This document shows, one piece after another, positions 25,916-34,148 of a DNA stretch of 64,000 nucleotides (position 1 is the stretch's first letter; each line of letters starts with the position of its first letter). Location: contig NZ_PDVP01000006.1 of NCBI RefSeq assembly GCF_002727065.1, forward strand, positions 62,001 through 126,000. The letters run 5' to 3'. The position numbers were made by a program, and so were the translations under genes. The notes under the pieces are model-generated. The model did not search any database, was not told where the DNA came from, and saw only the letters and a program-made list of their open reading frames with translations. The DNA comes from Zhengella mangrovi. Lineage in GTDB: Bacteria; Pseudomonadota; Alphaproteobacteria; Rhizobiales; Rhizobiaceae.

Positions 25916-26914
25916 TCATGTCCTGACCCGCAGCAGCCTGCGGGCATTGTCGGCCAGTTTCGGCGGCGGCCGGTGGGAGGCCAGGTCATCCGGCGCGTCC
26001 CATCCGGCGAAATTGGTGCCGAACACCAGCCGGTCGTCGCCCACCAGCCCGGTCAGCAGGGCGAGCGAGTTCGCGTTGTTGAGATGGTTGTCGAGCCAGA
26101 GCCGCGCGAGGCGGGCCTCGAAGGCGCCGTCCTGGCGGAGGTGGGCCGGCGACCAGGGCCGCTTGCGTGCCGCCATCGCCATGCGGCCGAACAGGTAGCC
26201 GGTCGACCCGCCGCCGTGGCTCAGGCAGATATCGAGTCCGGGGTGCCGGTCGAGTACTCCGCCGTAGATGAGGCGGGCGACGGCCAGCGTCTCCTGCGCC
26301 GCGAAGCCGACGACGACGTCGAGATCGAAATCCTTCAGGTTGGGGTCACCCGCCGGACCGTCGATGCCGGCCGGCGAGGGATGCAGGAACAGCGGGACGT
26401 CGAGCCGGACATGGGCATCGTAGAGCGGGTCCATCACCGGATCGTCGAGCCGGTGCGGCATGTCCGTGCCGAAATAGCCGCCCAGCAGCCCCAGCGAGCC
26501 AACGGCGCGCTGCAGTTCCTCCACCGCGGCGGCCGGATCCTGGACCGGGAGCGCGGCGAAGCCGGCCAGTCGGTCCGGGTGCCGGGCAACGAGGGCAGCC
26601 AGCGCGTCATTGTGCGCCTGGCAGAATCGGATCGCCAGCGGTGCCTCGACGAAATGGAGGAAGGTCAGCGGATTGGGCGACAGGACCTGGAAATCGATTC
26701 CCGCAGCGTCCATCCGGCCCAGGCGCAGGCCCACGTCCATGAAGGGGCTGCCCTGGTAACGCACGCCATCGAGGCGGTAGGAGCCGACCCGGAACCACGG
26801 CCTGTCGCTGTCCTGTTCGCCCAGCTCCGGGCCCAGCGCGCCGGCGGTCCCCATGGTTTCTGCCAGAACGGCATGTGCATGCACGTCGATGACGGCAGCG
26901 GTTTCGATGCCCAA
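25916..26914 (-). CDS. ACMSD-like amidohydrolase/decarboxylase
   Basis: The 332-residue TIM-barrel protein belongs to the amidohydrolase-2 group (ACMSD, gamma-resorcylate decarboxylase and relatives): N-terminal HAH metal pair (H12, H14), FLHPS and CLSHGGG for further His ligands. The catalytic Asp expected in GTDxP is Asn in VFGTNFAGWD, which is unusual. Members remove CO2 from aromatic or ring-cleavage acids or hydrolyse C-C bonds. It is the first gene of the minus-strand operon ending with P450 paralogue 1, with an operator-like motif at 26954-26975 ahead of it. Confidence 0.85.
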   Translation of the reverse strand: MGIETAAVIDVHAHAVLAETMGTAGALGPELGEQDSDRPWFRVGSYRLDGVRYQGSPFMDVGLRLGRMDAAGIDFQVLSPNPLTFLHFVEAPLAIRFCQAHNDALAALVARHPDRLAGFAALPVQDPAAAVEELQRAVGSLGLLGGYFGTDMPHRLDDPVMDPLYDAHVRLDVPLFLHPSPAGIDGPAGDPNLKDFDLDVVVGFAAQETLAVARLIYGGVLDRHPGLDICLSHGGGSTGYLFGRMAMAARKRPWSPAHLRQDGAFEARLARLWLDNHLNNANSLALLTGLVGDDRLVFGTNFAGWDAPDDLASHRPPPKLADNARRLLRVRT

Positions 26915-26953
26915 GGCGGTCCTCCCAAAAACCGGTGATAATATTTTGCATTG

Positions 26954-26975
26954 AATATGATCGTTTTCGATATAT
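26954..26975. promoter_or_regulatory. candidate MarR operator, copy 1
   Basis: The motif holds the palindrome ATCG-TTTT-CGAT preceded by AATATG, between the divergent ACMSD-like gene and marR. Related copies are at 27611-27632 and 31510-31531, each in front of a different catabolic unit. Recognition by the regulator at 27051 is inferred. Confidence 0.5.
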
Positions 26976-27050
26976 CATGTCAATGTTCTGGACAGGAAGT
27001 TTTTTCCGGTAGTATGGAACGCGAGGGACCTGAAGCACTGTGGGGACGAT

Positions 27051-27530
27051 TTGACCAGCAGCGGGAAGACACCGCCGTTCCCGGAGCGGCGCAGACTCGA
27101 GGATCGCGTTTCGTTCCTGACGCACAGGATCAACGCCCGCCTGGTGCAGATCTGCAACCCGGTCATCGCCCCCTATAACCTCGACCTCTATTCGTCCCGC
27201 ATCATCGTGGCGCTGGCGGAGATGGAGGCGATGAAGGTCGGCGAACTGGTCGATCTGATGGCCCTTCCCCAGTCGACCATGTCGCACCAGCTCAAGCGCC
27301 TGGAGAAGGATGGCTACGTCCTGCGCACCCGGTCCGACACGGACAACCGGACCGTGGTCATCACGCTCACGGAGAAGGGCAAGAGCGTTGCCGAGACCTG
27401 CAACCGCCTGAGCGATCTCGTGCTGTCCTACGTGTCCAGCGAGTTGAGCCGCGAAGAGATCGAAACGCTGAGCGCCCTGCTGCAGCGGGTCTTTTCCAGC
27501 CTGCCGTCCGAAATCAGCGACCGTCTCTGA
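27051..27530 (+). CDS. MarR-family transcriptional regulator
   Basis: The 159-residue protein is read from a TTG at 27051 with GGGGA just upstream; no ATG lies at a better place. It has the winged helix-turn-helix (MKVGELVDLMALPQSTMSHQLKRLEKDGYVL; wing RSDTDNRTVVITLTEKG). It stands between two divergent P450-containing units. Three similar operator-like sequences, upstream of the leftward amidohydrolase-P450 operon, the rightward P450 operon and the ABC transporter operon, suggest it is the local regulator of all three. Confidence 0.9.
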   Translation: MTSSGKTPPFPERRRLEDRVSFLTHRINARLVQICNPVIAPYNLDLYSSRIIVALAEMEAMKVGELVDLMALPQSTMSHQLKRLEKDGYVLRTRSDTDNRTVVITLTEKGKSVAETCNRLSDLVLSYVSSELSREEIETLSALLQRVFSSLPSEISDRL

Positions 27531-27610
27531 CCCCTGCCCTGCGCTTCGCAAGCCCTGTGCCGACAGGAACAATCGTGACATAATATATTGTTGTAAATAG
27601 TTTCGATTTC

Positions 27611-27632
27611 GATATGATTGCTTTCGACAAAT
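27611..27632. promoter_or_regulatory. candidate MarR operator, copy 2
   Basis: GATATGATTGCTTTCGAC begins this 22-base element, 125 bases before the second P450 gene. It matches copy 1 at most positions (shared ATATGAT, TTTCGA, A/T tail). An additional TTTCGATTTCGAT lies immediately to the left (27601-27613). Confidence 0.5.
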
Positions 27633-27757
27633 AATGCGGTTCCAGGCGATCCGGGTCTCGGCTTCGCTTCCGGAATTGCCAAAAAACAACGGGATAGAGC
27701 ATCGGAGCGGTTCGTCTGAAGGCGAAGACGCTCGGGACCGCGGGAGGGAGGCCTGGC

Positions 27758-28981
27758 GTGTCGCAGCCGAAAATCATCACGCAATCGGACCAGATCCTTG
27801 CCGGCCTGCGGCATCCGAACCTGAGGCAGGCGCTCTATGACGAGGGCGCGGTCATCATGGACGGCACCCTGCTGACGCTGCACGGCGAGGCGCATCGCAA
27901 GCGCCGCCTGCTGGAGTTCCGGGTCTTTCGGCGCGATTTCTTCCACTGGTACGAGAAGACGGTCTTTCCCGCGACGCTCGACGCCACGATCGCGGCGGAC
28001 ATGGCGCTCGGGCGCACCGATCTCGTCGACCTGGGCTACCGGGTGACGATGAACCTGACCGCCGACTTCGCCGGGGTGGACCGTCCGGAACAGTCGGCGG
28101 CGGAGACCGCGCACCTTCTGCACCTGGTCGAGACCTTTTCGGCCGGCGCGACCATGGTCCATTCCACGCGGCCGAAAGACGAGGTCCGCGCCGAGGTGAA
28201 GGCGGCGATCGCCGACTTCGTTCCGCGCTTCCTGGAGCCTTCGGTGGCGCGACGCAAGGATCTCCTGGCGCAGGCGGAAGCGGGCAGGATCAGCGAGGAA
28301 GACCTGCCGCGCGACGTTCTGACCGTCATCCTGCAGAAGGGTGACCCGGCGGAATTCACGCCCGACCTGCTCACCCGCGAAATCGCCTTCTATCTCCAGG
28401 CCGGCGCCCATTCGACGGCCAATTCGACCATCCACGCGTTCCACGACATCCAGACCTGGGCCGGCGGCGACCATTCGCGGTGGGAGCGGTTGCAGGCCGA
28501 TCCGCTGTTTTTCCAGCGTTGCGTTCACGAGAGCCTGCGGCTGCATCCGGCCAGCCCCGTCGCCTGGCGCCGGGCCACCTGCCCGATGTCGCTCGACGGT
28601 GCCGGCGACCTCGAAGACGGGGAGATGGTCGAGTTCCGCCTTGCCGAGGCCAACCGCAACCCGGACATCTTCGGACCGGATGCCGACCGGTTCAATCCGC
28701 TGCGCAGCGTGAAGGCGCCACACCAGATCTTCGGCCACACGTTCGGAACCGGAACCCATACCTGCCTCGGCCGCGACCTCGACGGCGGCGTGGTGGCCAA
28801 GGACGACACCGACCCGGCCACCCACCAGTTCGGCACGATCACCCTGTTCCTGCGCCACCTGTTCCGGTCCGGCGCGCGCCCCGATCCGGACGACGCACCG
28901 CGCATGGCCGAGCACACGGCCCGCCCGAACTGGGGCTACTACCCGATCGTTTTCGACACCAGCAAGGAGTGGACGGCGTGA
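27758..28981 (+). CDS. cytochrome P450 (paralogue 2)
   Basis: The 407-residue protein starts with GTG behind GGGAGG. The heme loop is FGTGTHTCLG with Cys336, the same residue number as in paralogue 1, and ESLR is the ExxR motif. The I-helix reads AGAHST (215-220), with His218 in place of the acidic residue and Ser-Thr in place of Thr-Thr. Shared segments such as HPASP, EANRNPD/KANRNPD and FGTI show common ancestry with paralogue 1. It overlaps the next gene by 4 bases (GTGA), leading a plus-strand operon of oxidoreductases. Ferredoxin supply probably comes from the gene at 24213. Confidence 0.92.
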   Translation: MSQPKIITQSDQILAGLRHPNLRQALYDEGAVIMDGTLLTLHGEAHRKRRLLEFRVFRRDFFHWYEKTVFPATLDATIAADMALGRTDLVDLGYRVTMNLTADFAGVDRPEQSAAETAHLLHLVETFSAGATMVHSTRPKDEVRAEVKAAIADFVPRFLEPSVARRKDLLAQAEAGRISEEDLPRDVLTVILQKGDPAEFTPDLLTREIAFYLQAGAHSTANSTIHAFHDIQTWAGGDHSRWERLQADPLFFQRCVHESLRLHPASPVAWRRATCPMSLDGAGDLEDGEMVEFRLAEANRNPDIFGPDADRFNPLRSVKAPHQIFGHTFGTGTHTCLGRDLDGGVVAKDDTDPATHQFGTITLFLRHLFRSGARPDPDDAPRMAEHTARPNWGYYPIVFDTSKEWTA

Positions 28982-29727
28982 GATCAGCCATCGTGACAGG
29001 CGGCAGCGGCGATATCGGCCTGGCTTGCGCGCGGCAACTGGCGCAGGACGGCTACAAGGTTGCCATCCTCGACCTGAACGAGAAGGCGGTCAACGACGCC
29101 GCCAGCCAGCACGGCTTCCATCCGCTGATTGCCGATGTCTGCGACGAGGCCGCGGTCGAGGCCGCGCTCGACCGGTTCGGCGAAACGCCGGACGTTCTCG
29201 TCAACAATGCCGGCATCGGCCGGTTCGCCCCGCTGGCCGAGATCGACCTGGCGGACTTCCGCAAAGTGGTCGAGGTCAACCTGATCGGCGCCTTCATCGT
29301 CGCGCGCGCGTCGGCTCGGCGCATGCTGAAGCGCGGGTCCGGTTCCATCGTCAACATCACCTCGATCAACGCGATCACGACCGGACCGGGTTCCGGCGGC
29401 TACCCTGCCGCCAAGGCCGGGCTGCACAAGCTGACCGAGATGATGGCACTGGAATGGGGACCGTCGGGCCTGCGGGTCAACGCCATCGCGCCCGGCTTCA
29501 TCGACGCCGGCATTTCAACCCCTTTCTACGCCGATCCGGAGGTGCGCGCGCTGCGCGCCGGCGCCGTTCCCTCCAAGCGCCTCGGCCTGGCGGAAGACAT
29601 TGCCAATGCCGTTTCCTTCCTCGCCAGCGACAAGGCCTCCTACATCAACGGGCATCATCTCGTCGTCGATGGCGGCGTCTCGGTCAGCCTCCTGACGCAA
29701 CTGCCACGGGCGAAGCGGCCGGCATGA
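28978..29727 (+). CDS. SDR-family oxidoreductase
   Basis: The 249-residue protein starts at a GTG overlapping the P450 stop. TGGSGDIG is the cofactor loop, NNAGIG follows, and the catalytic set is Ser in NITSINA with GYPAAKAG (Tyr, Lys). The C-terminal INGHHLVVDGGV is typical. It probably oxidises the alcohol produced by the coupled P450, an inference from operon structure. The stop overlaps the next start (ATGA). Confidence 0.9.
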   Translation: MRSAIVTGGSGDIGLACARQLAQDGYKVAILDLNEKAVNDAASQHGFHPLIADVCDEAAVEAALDRFGETPDVLVNNAGIGRFAPLAEIDLADFRKVVEVNLIGAFIVARASARRMLKRGSGSIVNITSINAITTGPGSGGYPAAKAGLHKLTEMMALEWGPSGLRVNAIAPGFIDAGISTPFYADPEVRALRAGAVPSKRLGLAEDIANAVSFLASDKASYINGHHLVVDGGVSVSLLTQLPRAKRPA

Positions 29728-30377
29728 AGAACCTGATCCTGTCGGGAGGAATCTTCCACCCGTTCGACGAGACGTCCGCCAGCATTGCCCGCCATCTCGA
29801 AGCGGAGGGCATCTCCTCGCGCATCGCCGGCGTCGCCGAGGGATTCCGGCTGCTTGGCGATGAGGCGTTCGACCTCGTCACCGTCAACGCGCTGTCCTGG
29901 TCGATGACCCAGGCCGACAAGTATGAACCCTTCCGCGCGGCTTTCGCCTTCGATCCGCCGCCGGACGCCCGGGAAGCCATGACCCGCCACCTGGAGCGCG
30001 GCGGCGGGTTGCTCGGCCTCCACACCGCAGCGATCTGTTTCGACACCTGGCCGGAGTGGCCGGCGATGCTGGGGGCCGGCTGGGTCTGGGGGCAGTCGCA
30101 CCACCCGGCGCCGGGCTATGTCGACGTCGACACGGGGACGCGGCAGTTCCGGATCTGGGACGAGCTCTATTGCGCCATGGTGCTCGCGCCGGAAACCGCG
30201 GTTCTCGCGACGGCCACCAGCGCCGACGTCGAAACAGCGCAACCGGTGATGACCGCCAGCGGCCGCCGGGTCTACCTGTCGCTTGGCCACGACCTCACCG
30301 CGACGGAAAACGCCGGGTACCGCGATCTTCTGCTGCGGGGCGCCCGCATCGCGACGGGCCGGGAACAGGAGCGATAG
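29724..30377 (+). CDS. ThuA-like (class I glutamine amidotransferase-fold) protein
   Basis: The 217-residue protein has the ThuA-type pattern: N-terminal LILSGGIFHPFDETS, a middle GGGLLGLHTAAICF where related proteins carry the nucleophile elbow, and late RVYLSLGHDLTATEN. These proteins share the flavodoxin-like glutamine amidotransferase fold and often occur in sugar or ether catabolism operons. Function is uncertain. It is translationally coupled to the SDR upstream (ATGA overlap). Confidence 0.75.
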   Translation: MKNLILSGGIFHPFDETSASIARHLEAEGISSRIAGVAEGFRLLGDEAFDLVTVNALSWSMTQADKYEPFRAAFAFDPPPDAREAMTRHLERGGGLLGLHTAAICFDTWPEWPAMLGAGWVWGQSHHPAPGYVDVDTGTRQFRIWDELYCAMVLAPETAVLATATSADVETAQPVMTASGRRVYLSLGHDLTATENAGYRDLLLRGARIATGREQER

Positions 30378-30378
30378 A

Positions 30379-31143
30379 ATGCAGGATGTCTCGAGCATGT
30401 CCTTCCTCGTGACCGGGGGCGGAACCGGACTTGGCGCCGGCATCGCCCGCCACCTGGCCGGCCAGGGGGCGAAGGTGACGATCTCCGGCCGCCGGGCCGG
30501 GAAACTGGAAGCCGTCGCCGGCGAAATCGGGCCCGGCTGTGCCATCGTCCAGGGCGACGTGGCCGACGCCGACGACCGGCGCCGCATGGTCGAGGCCGCC
30601 GTGGCGCACGGCGGTGGGCTGCAGGGACTGGTCAACACCGCCGGCAACATTCTGCGCGGGCCGATCACCGACCTCGCCGCCGAGGACATCGCGCGGCTCA
30701 TGAACACGAATGTCGTGGCGGGCATGGCGCTGACGGGACTCGCCGTTCCGCACCTCGAACGCGACGGCGGCGCGGTGCTCTTCATCGGCTCTGTCCACAC
30801 CCGGCGCGCCTATCCCGGCGCCTCACCCTATGCCGCATCCAAGGGCGCAGTGGAGGTGCTGAGCCGCGTCCTTGCAGCCGAGCTCGGGCCGCGCGGCATC
30901 CGCGTCAACTGCCTGATCCCCGGCGCCGTTCCGACCGAGATCAACGTCCGCGCCGGCATCGCCAAGGATTTCGGGGAGAACCTCGCCCGGCTGAAATCGA
31001 TGGAGGACGATCACCCGCTGGGCCGCATCGGCACCCCGGAGGAGATTGCCGAAGCCGCGCATTATCTCCTCTGCGCCCAGTGGACGACCGGCACGTCGGT
31101 GGTCGTGGATGGCGGGCTGGCGCTCGGCGTCAGCTACAAGTGA
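30379..31143 (+). CDS. SDR-family oxidoreductase
   Basis: The 254-residue protein starts at the ATG at 30379, one base after the ThuA-like stop, with AGGAG upstream. TGGGTGLG binds the cofactor, NTAG replaces NNAG, and the catalytic Ser (FIGSVHT) and PYAASKG (Tyr-x3-Lys) are intact. The C-terminal TGTSVVVDGGLALG is standard. It is the second dehydrogenase in the P450 operon, possibly for the next oxidation step of the same substrate. Confidence 0.9.
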   Translation: MQDVSSMSFLVTGGGTGLGAGIARHLAGQGAKVTISGRRAGKLEAVAGEIGPGCAIVQGDVADADDRRRMVEAAVAHGGGLQGLVNTAGNILRGPITDLAAEDIARLMNTNVVAGMALTGLAVPHLERDGGAVLFIGSVHTRRAYPGASPYAASKGAVEVLSRVLAAELGPRGIRVNCLIPGAVPTEINVRAGIAKDFGENLARLKSMEDDHPLGRIGTPEEIAEAAHYLLCAQWTTGTSVVVDGGLALGVSYK

Positions 31144-31156
31144 AGGAGGCAGCGCG

Positions 31157-31483
31157 TTGATCGTCGAACAGAGAACCTACACCTTCCATCCCGGGGCTGT
31201 CCCGGTGTTCATGAAGACATACGAGGAAAGCGGTGCCCGCGCCCTTCAGCAGCGGATCCTCGGCAACCTCATCGGCTATTTCGTCACCGAGACCGGCCCG
31301 CTGAACCAGACCGTCCACCTGTGGGGCTATGCCTCGCTGGACGACCGGGCCGAACGCCGCGCCGCGCTGATGCGCGAACCGGTCTGGCGGTCTTTCCTCG
31401 CCGATATCCTGCCGCTGCTGCAGTCGCAGGAAAGCAAGGTCCTGCTGCCGACGGCCTTCTCGCCACTGGGCGGCGAGAATTGA
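31157..31483 (+). CDS. NIPSNAP-family protein
   Basis: The 108-residue protein is read from TTG at 31157, 7 bases after AAGGAGGC; no ATG fits. The pattern (EQRTYTFHPGAVPVFMKTYEE, NLIGYFVTETGPLNQTVHLWGYASLDDRAERRAAL, WRSFL) is characteristic of NIPSNAP dimeric alpha-beta barrels. It ends the P450-SDR-ThuA-SDR operon. NIPSNAP proteins accompany catabolic clusters, but their reaction is generally unknown. Confidence 0.85.
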   Translation: MIVEQRTYTFHPGAVPVFMKTYEESGARALQQRILGNLIGYFVTETGPLNQTVHLWGYASLDDRAERRAALMREPVWRSFLADILPLLQSQESKVLLPTAFSPLGGEN

Positions 31484-31509
31484 CACGGGAAGTCAATTAC
31501 GCCAATTTC

Positions 31510-31531
31510 GATTATATCTATTTCGATCTAC
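31510..31531. promoter_or_regulatory. candidate MarR operator, copy 3
   Basis: The element, starting GATTATATCTATTTCGAT, lies 110 bases before livH. It resembles copies 1 and 2 around the local marR gene, particularly in ATC-N2-TTTCGAT. It suggests that uptake genes share the P450 regulon. Confidence 0.45.
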
Positions 31532-31581
31532 ATGGACGCGGGAACAGGAAAGTCCGGGGATCAAGGGAGGGAAAATTGATC

Positions 31582-31641
31582 ATGACCTGTCCGGTCAACG
31601 CCGGTGCGGACGCTTCGAGCACTCTGGTCGCGGCCTGCTGA
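31582..31641 (+). CDS. possible short leader peptide coupled to livH
   Basis: A 19-codon frame (ATG at 31582; a TTG 6 bases earlier is also possible) follows the strong ribosome binding sequence GGAGGGAAAA. Its TGA overlaps the livH start (TGATG). LivH itself has no clear ribosome binding site, so translation of this small frame may deliver ribosomes to livH. The peptide contains no run of a single amino acid that would suggest attenuation. Equally, the N-terminal region could be a decayed gene start. Confidence 0.4.
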   Translation: MTCPVNAGADASSTLVAAC

Positions 31642-32531
31642 TGCTGGCGCAACAGCTTCTCAACGGCGTGGTTGTCAGCGGCGTCTACGCGCTGTTCGCG
31701 CTGGGTTTCACGCTCGTCTTCGGCATCCAGCGCATTCTCAACCTGGCGCATGGCGCGATCTTCATGACCGGCGCGATGGTGGCCTATTACACGGTTGCCG
31801 GCGGAGGCCCGCTGTGGCTCGGCTTCATCCTGGCGATCGTTGCCTCTGGCCTGCTCTCGGTGCTGGTGGAGCTTGTCTGCTTCCGGCGGTTGCGCAAGAC
31901 CGGCGACGAGGAGTTCGGCGGCATCATCTCCTCCATCGGCGCCGGGCTGGTGATCATGTCGATCGCCCAGCAGGTATCGATGACGCAGGTGCTGCGCTTT
32001 CCCTTCGAGACCTTCCCCGTCGTGATCTTCAAGTTCTGGGGCCTCAGGGTCTCGATGCTGCAATTGTTCATGGCCTCGGCGGCCATCATCCTCGTCATCA
32101 TCCTCGGCTACTTCATCTACCGGACGTCGTTCGGGCGGCGGGTCCGCGCCGTCACCAACAACGAGCATGCGGCCATGCTGATGGGGATCAACCCCAACCG
32201 GATCTATTCCCAGACCTATTTCCTGGCCGGTGCGCTGGCCGGGGCCGCGGGGGTGCTCGTCGGCCTGGCTTTCAACTCGATCAATTTCGTGATGGGCGAG
32301 CCGTACCTGATGGCCGGCTTCGTCGTCATCATCCTCGGCGGGCTCGGCTCTATCCCCGGCGCGCTGCTGGCCAGCCTCGTGTTCGGGATGGGGCAGACGC
32401 TGACCATCGCCTACCTGCCCTCGGGCCTGACCGACACGGTCATCTTCGCGGTGCTGTTCCTGCTGCTGCTGTTCCGCCCGCACGGGCTGATGGGCAAGGA
32501 GGAAGCCGGCAACCTGAGGGGCCGCCGATGA
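31641..32531 (+). CDS. livH: branched-chain amino acid-type ABC transporter permease LivH
   Basis: The 296-residue membrane protein has the LivH signature segments: an N-terminal GVYALFALGFTLVFGI, RRVRAVTNNEHAAMLMGIN (ATPase contact region) and GGLGSIPGALLASLVFG near the C-terminus. Together with LivM it forms the inner membrane channel. Although the family name refers to branched-chain amino acids, HAAT transporters in catabolic clusters often carry aromatic or other organic acids, which fits this location. The start overlaps a small upstream frame. Confidence 0.92.
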   Translation: MLAQQLLNGVVVSGVYALFALGFTLVFGIQRILNLAHGAIFMTGAMVAYYTVAGGGPLWLGFILAIVASGLLSVLVELVCFRRLRKTGDEEFGGIISSIGAGLVIMSIAQQVSMTQVLRFPFETFPVVIFKFWGLRVSMLQLFMASAAIILVIILGYFIYRTSFGRRVRAVTNNEHAAMLMGINPNRIYSQTYFLAGALAGAAGVLVGLAFNSINFVMGEPYLMAGFVVIILGGLGSIPGALLASLVFGMGQTLTIAYLPSGLTDTVIFAVLFLLLLFRPHGLMGKEEAGNLRGRR

Positions 32532-33391
32532 GCCAGTTGATCGCGGGCTATCTTCCCCTCTTCGACCTCTACCTGCTGCACCTCGGCCTGGCGTTCAGCC
32601 AGTATATCGTGCTGCGGGCGGGCGTGTTCTCGCTGGCGAGCGCCGCGCTTGCCGGCATCGGCGCCTACACGGCGGGCATCTTCGCGGTGAAGCTTGGCGC
32701 CCATCCGCTCCTCGGGCTGACCGCCGGCACCCTGACGGGGATGCTGGCAGCGCTCTTCCTGTCCATTCCCCTCGCCCGCCTGCGCGGCGTCTACCAGGCC
32801 ATCGCCACCGTCGCCTTCATCCAGATCGTCGTGTCGCTCAACATCTACTCGGAGGGTCTGACCGGGGGGGCGATGGGCCTCAACGGCATTCCGAAGTCGG
32901 TGGGAACCGGGTCATTGCTGATCGCCGCAGCCGCGGTCACCTACCTGGTCTGGGCGATCGAGCGCAACCGGCTGGGGCGCGCCTTCAACGCCATCCGGCA
33001 GGACGAGGCGGTGGCGGCGTCGCTCGGCATTTCCATCACCTGGCACCAGTCGCTCGCCTTCGCCATCTCCGGCGCGCTGGCCGGTCTGTTCGGCGGCCTG
33101 CAGGCCTACCATTCCTATGCTCTCGACCCCAACCAGTTCGGCTTCCACCTGCTCATCACCATCCTGTCCTACGTCATCCTTGGCGGCCGGAACTCGGTCC
33201 TGGGCCCGCTGATCGGGACGGCCATCCTCATCATCCTGCCGGAACTGGCCCGCCCGCTCGCCGCCAACCGCATGGTGATCTACGGCGCCATGCTGATCGT
33301 GGTCATCAACTACCTGCCCAAGGGCATTGCCGATACCGTGATCCAGCAGGTGCGCGACCGCCGCCTGCGCCTGTCCGGGGGCGCGTCATGA
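32528..33391 (+). CDS. livM: branched-chain amino acid-type ABC transporter permease LivM
   Basis: The 287-residue membrane protein starts at an ATG overlapping the livH stop (ATGA). Signature regions are SLASAALAGIGAYTAG, GRAFNAIRQDEAVAASLGI and LGGRNSVLGPLIGTAI. It pairs with LivH to form the transmembrane channel. It is shorter than the typical E. coli LivM, as is usual for alphaproteobacterial catabolic HAAT systems. Confidence 0.92.
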   Translation: MSQLIAGYLPLFDLYLLHLGLAFSQYIVLRAGVFSLASAALAGIGAYTAGIFAVKLGAHPLLGLTAGTLTGMLAALFLSIPLARLRGVYQAIATVAFIQIVVSLNIYSEGLTGGAMGLNGIPKSVGTGSLLIAAAAVTYLVWAIERNRLGRAFNAIRQDEAVAASLGISITWHQSLAFAISGALAGLFGGLQAYHSYALDPNQFGFHLLITILSYVILGGRNSVLGPLIGTAILIILPELARPLAANRMVIYGAMLIVVINYLPKGIADTVIQQVRDRRLRLSGGAS

Positions 33392-34143
33392 GCGTCCTGA
33401 AGCTGGACAATGTCTCGAAGCATTTCGGCGGCGTGATCGCGGCCGAAAAGGTCGATATCGAGGTTCCGGCGGGCCAGATCACCGGCCTCATCGGCCCCAA
33501 CGGCGCGGGCAAGACCACCATCGTCAACATGATCACGGGGATGCTCCCGGTGACCGGCGGCACCATCAGCGTGGCCGGCAACGACATCACCCGCGCCGCT
33601 GCCCACGAGATCTGCCGGGCCGGGCTGGCGCGGACCTTCCAGAACATCCGCCTGCTGCCGGAAGCCAGCGTGATCGACAACATCATGGTCGGGTTTCACC
33701 GGCACGAGCATTCCTCGACCCTGGCTGCCCTGCTCGGCCTGGGGTCGGCGAACCGGGAAACACGGGACATGCGGGACCGCGCCATGGCGCTCCTCGACAG
33801 GTTCGGCATGGCGGGCCTTGCCGCCTACCCCGCCGGCGGCCTCTCCTACGGCCACCAGCGCAAGGTGGAGATGATGCGCGCCCTGGCCTCCGATCCGCAG
33901 TTCATCCTGCTCGACGAACCGATCGCCGGCATGAACGACGTGGAAAGCGACGCCCTGGCCGAGATCTTCCAGGGCTTCGCCGGAAGCGGCAAGGGCGTGC
34001 TGCTGATCGAGCACAACGTCCGTTTCGTGTCGCGCCTTTGCAACCGGGTCTACGTGCTCGACGGCGGCCGGCTGATCTGCGAGGGCACGCCGGAGCAGGT
34101 TCTCAACGATCCGGCGGTCATTACCGCCTACCTGGGAGGCTAG
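33388..34143 (+). CDS. livG: ABC transporter ATPase LivG
   Basis: The 251-residue ATPase has Walker A GPNGAGKTT, the LivG insert RTFQNIRLLPEASVIDNIMVG, a signature region LSYGHQRKVEM, Walker B FILLDEPIAGMN and the switch His (LIEHNVRFV). It overlaps livM by 4 bases. It powers import together with LivF. Confidence 0.93.
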   Translation: MSVLKLDNVSKHFGGVIAAEKVDIEVPAGQITGLIGPNGAGKTTIVNMITGMLPVTGGTISVAGNDITRAAAHEICRAGLARTFQNIRLLPEASVIDNIMVGFHRHEHSSTLAALLGLGSANRETRDMRDRAMALLDRFGMAGLAAYPAGGLSYGHQRKVEMMRALASDPQFILLDEPIAGMNDVESDALAEIFQGFAGSGKGVLLIEHNVRFVSRLCNRVYVLDGGRLICEGTPEQVLNDPAVITAYLGG

Positions 34144-34148
34144 CCCGC

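Noticed and set aside
24545-26938. 797-codon plus-strand frame
   Set aside because: Antisense to two amidohydrolase genes with clear metal motifs; long antisense frames are common at this GC content.
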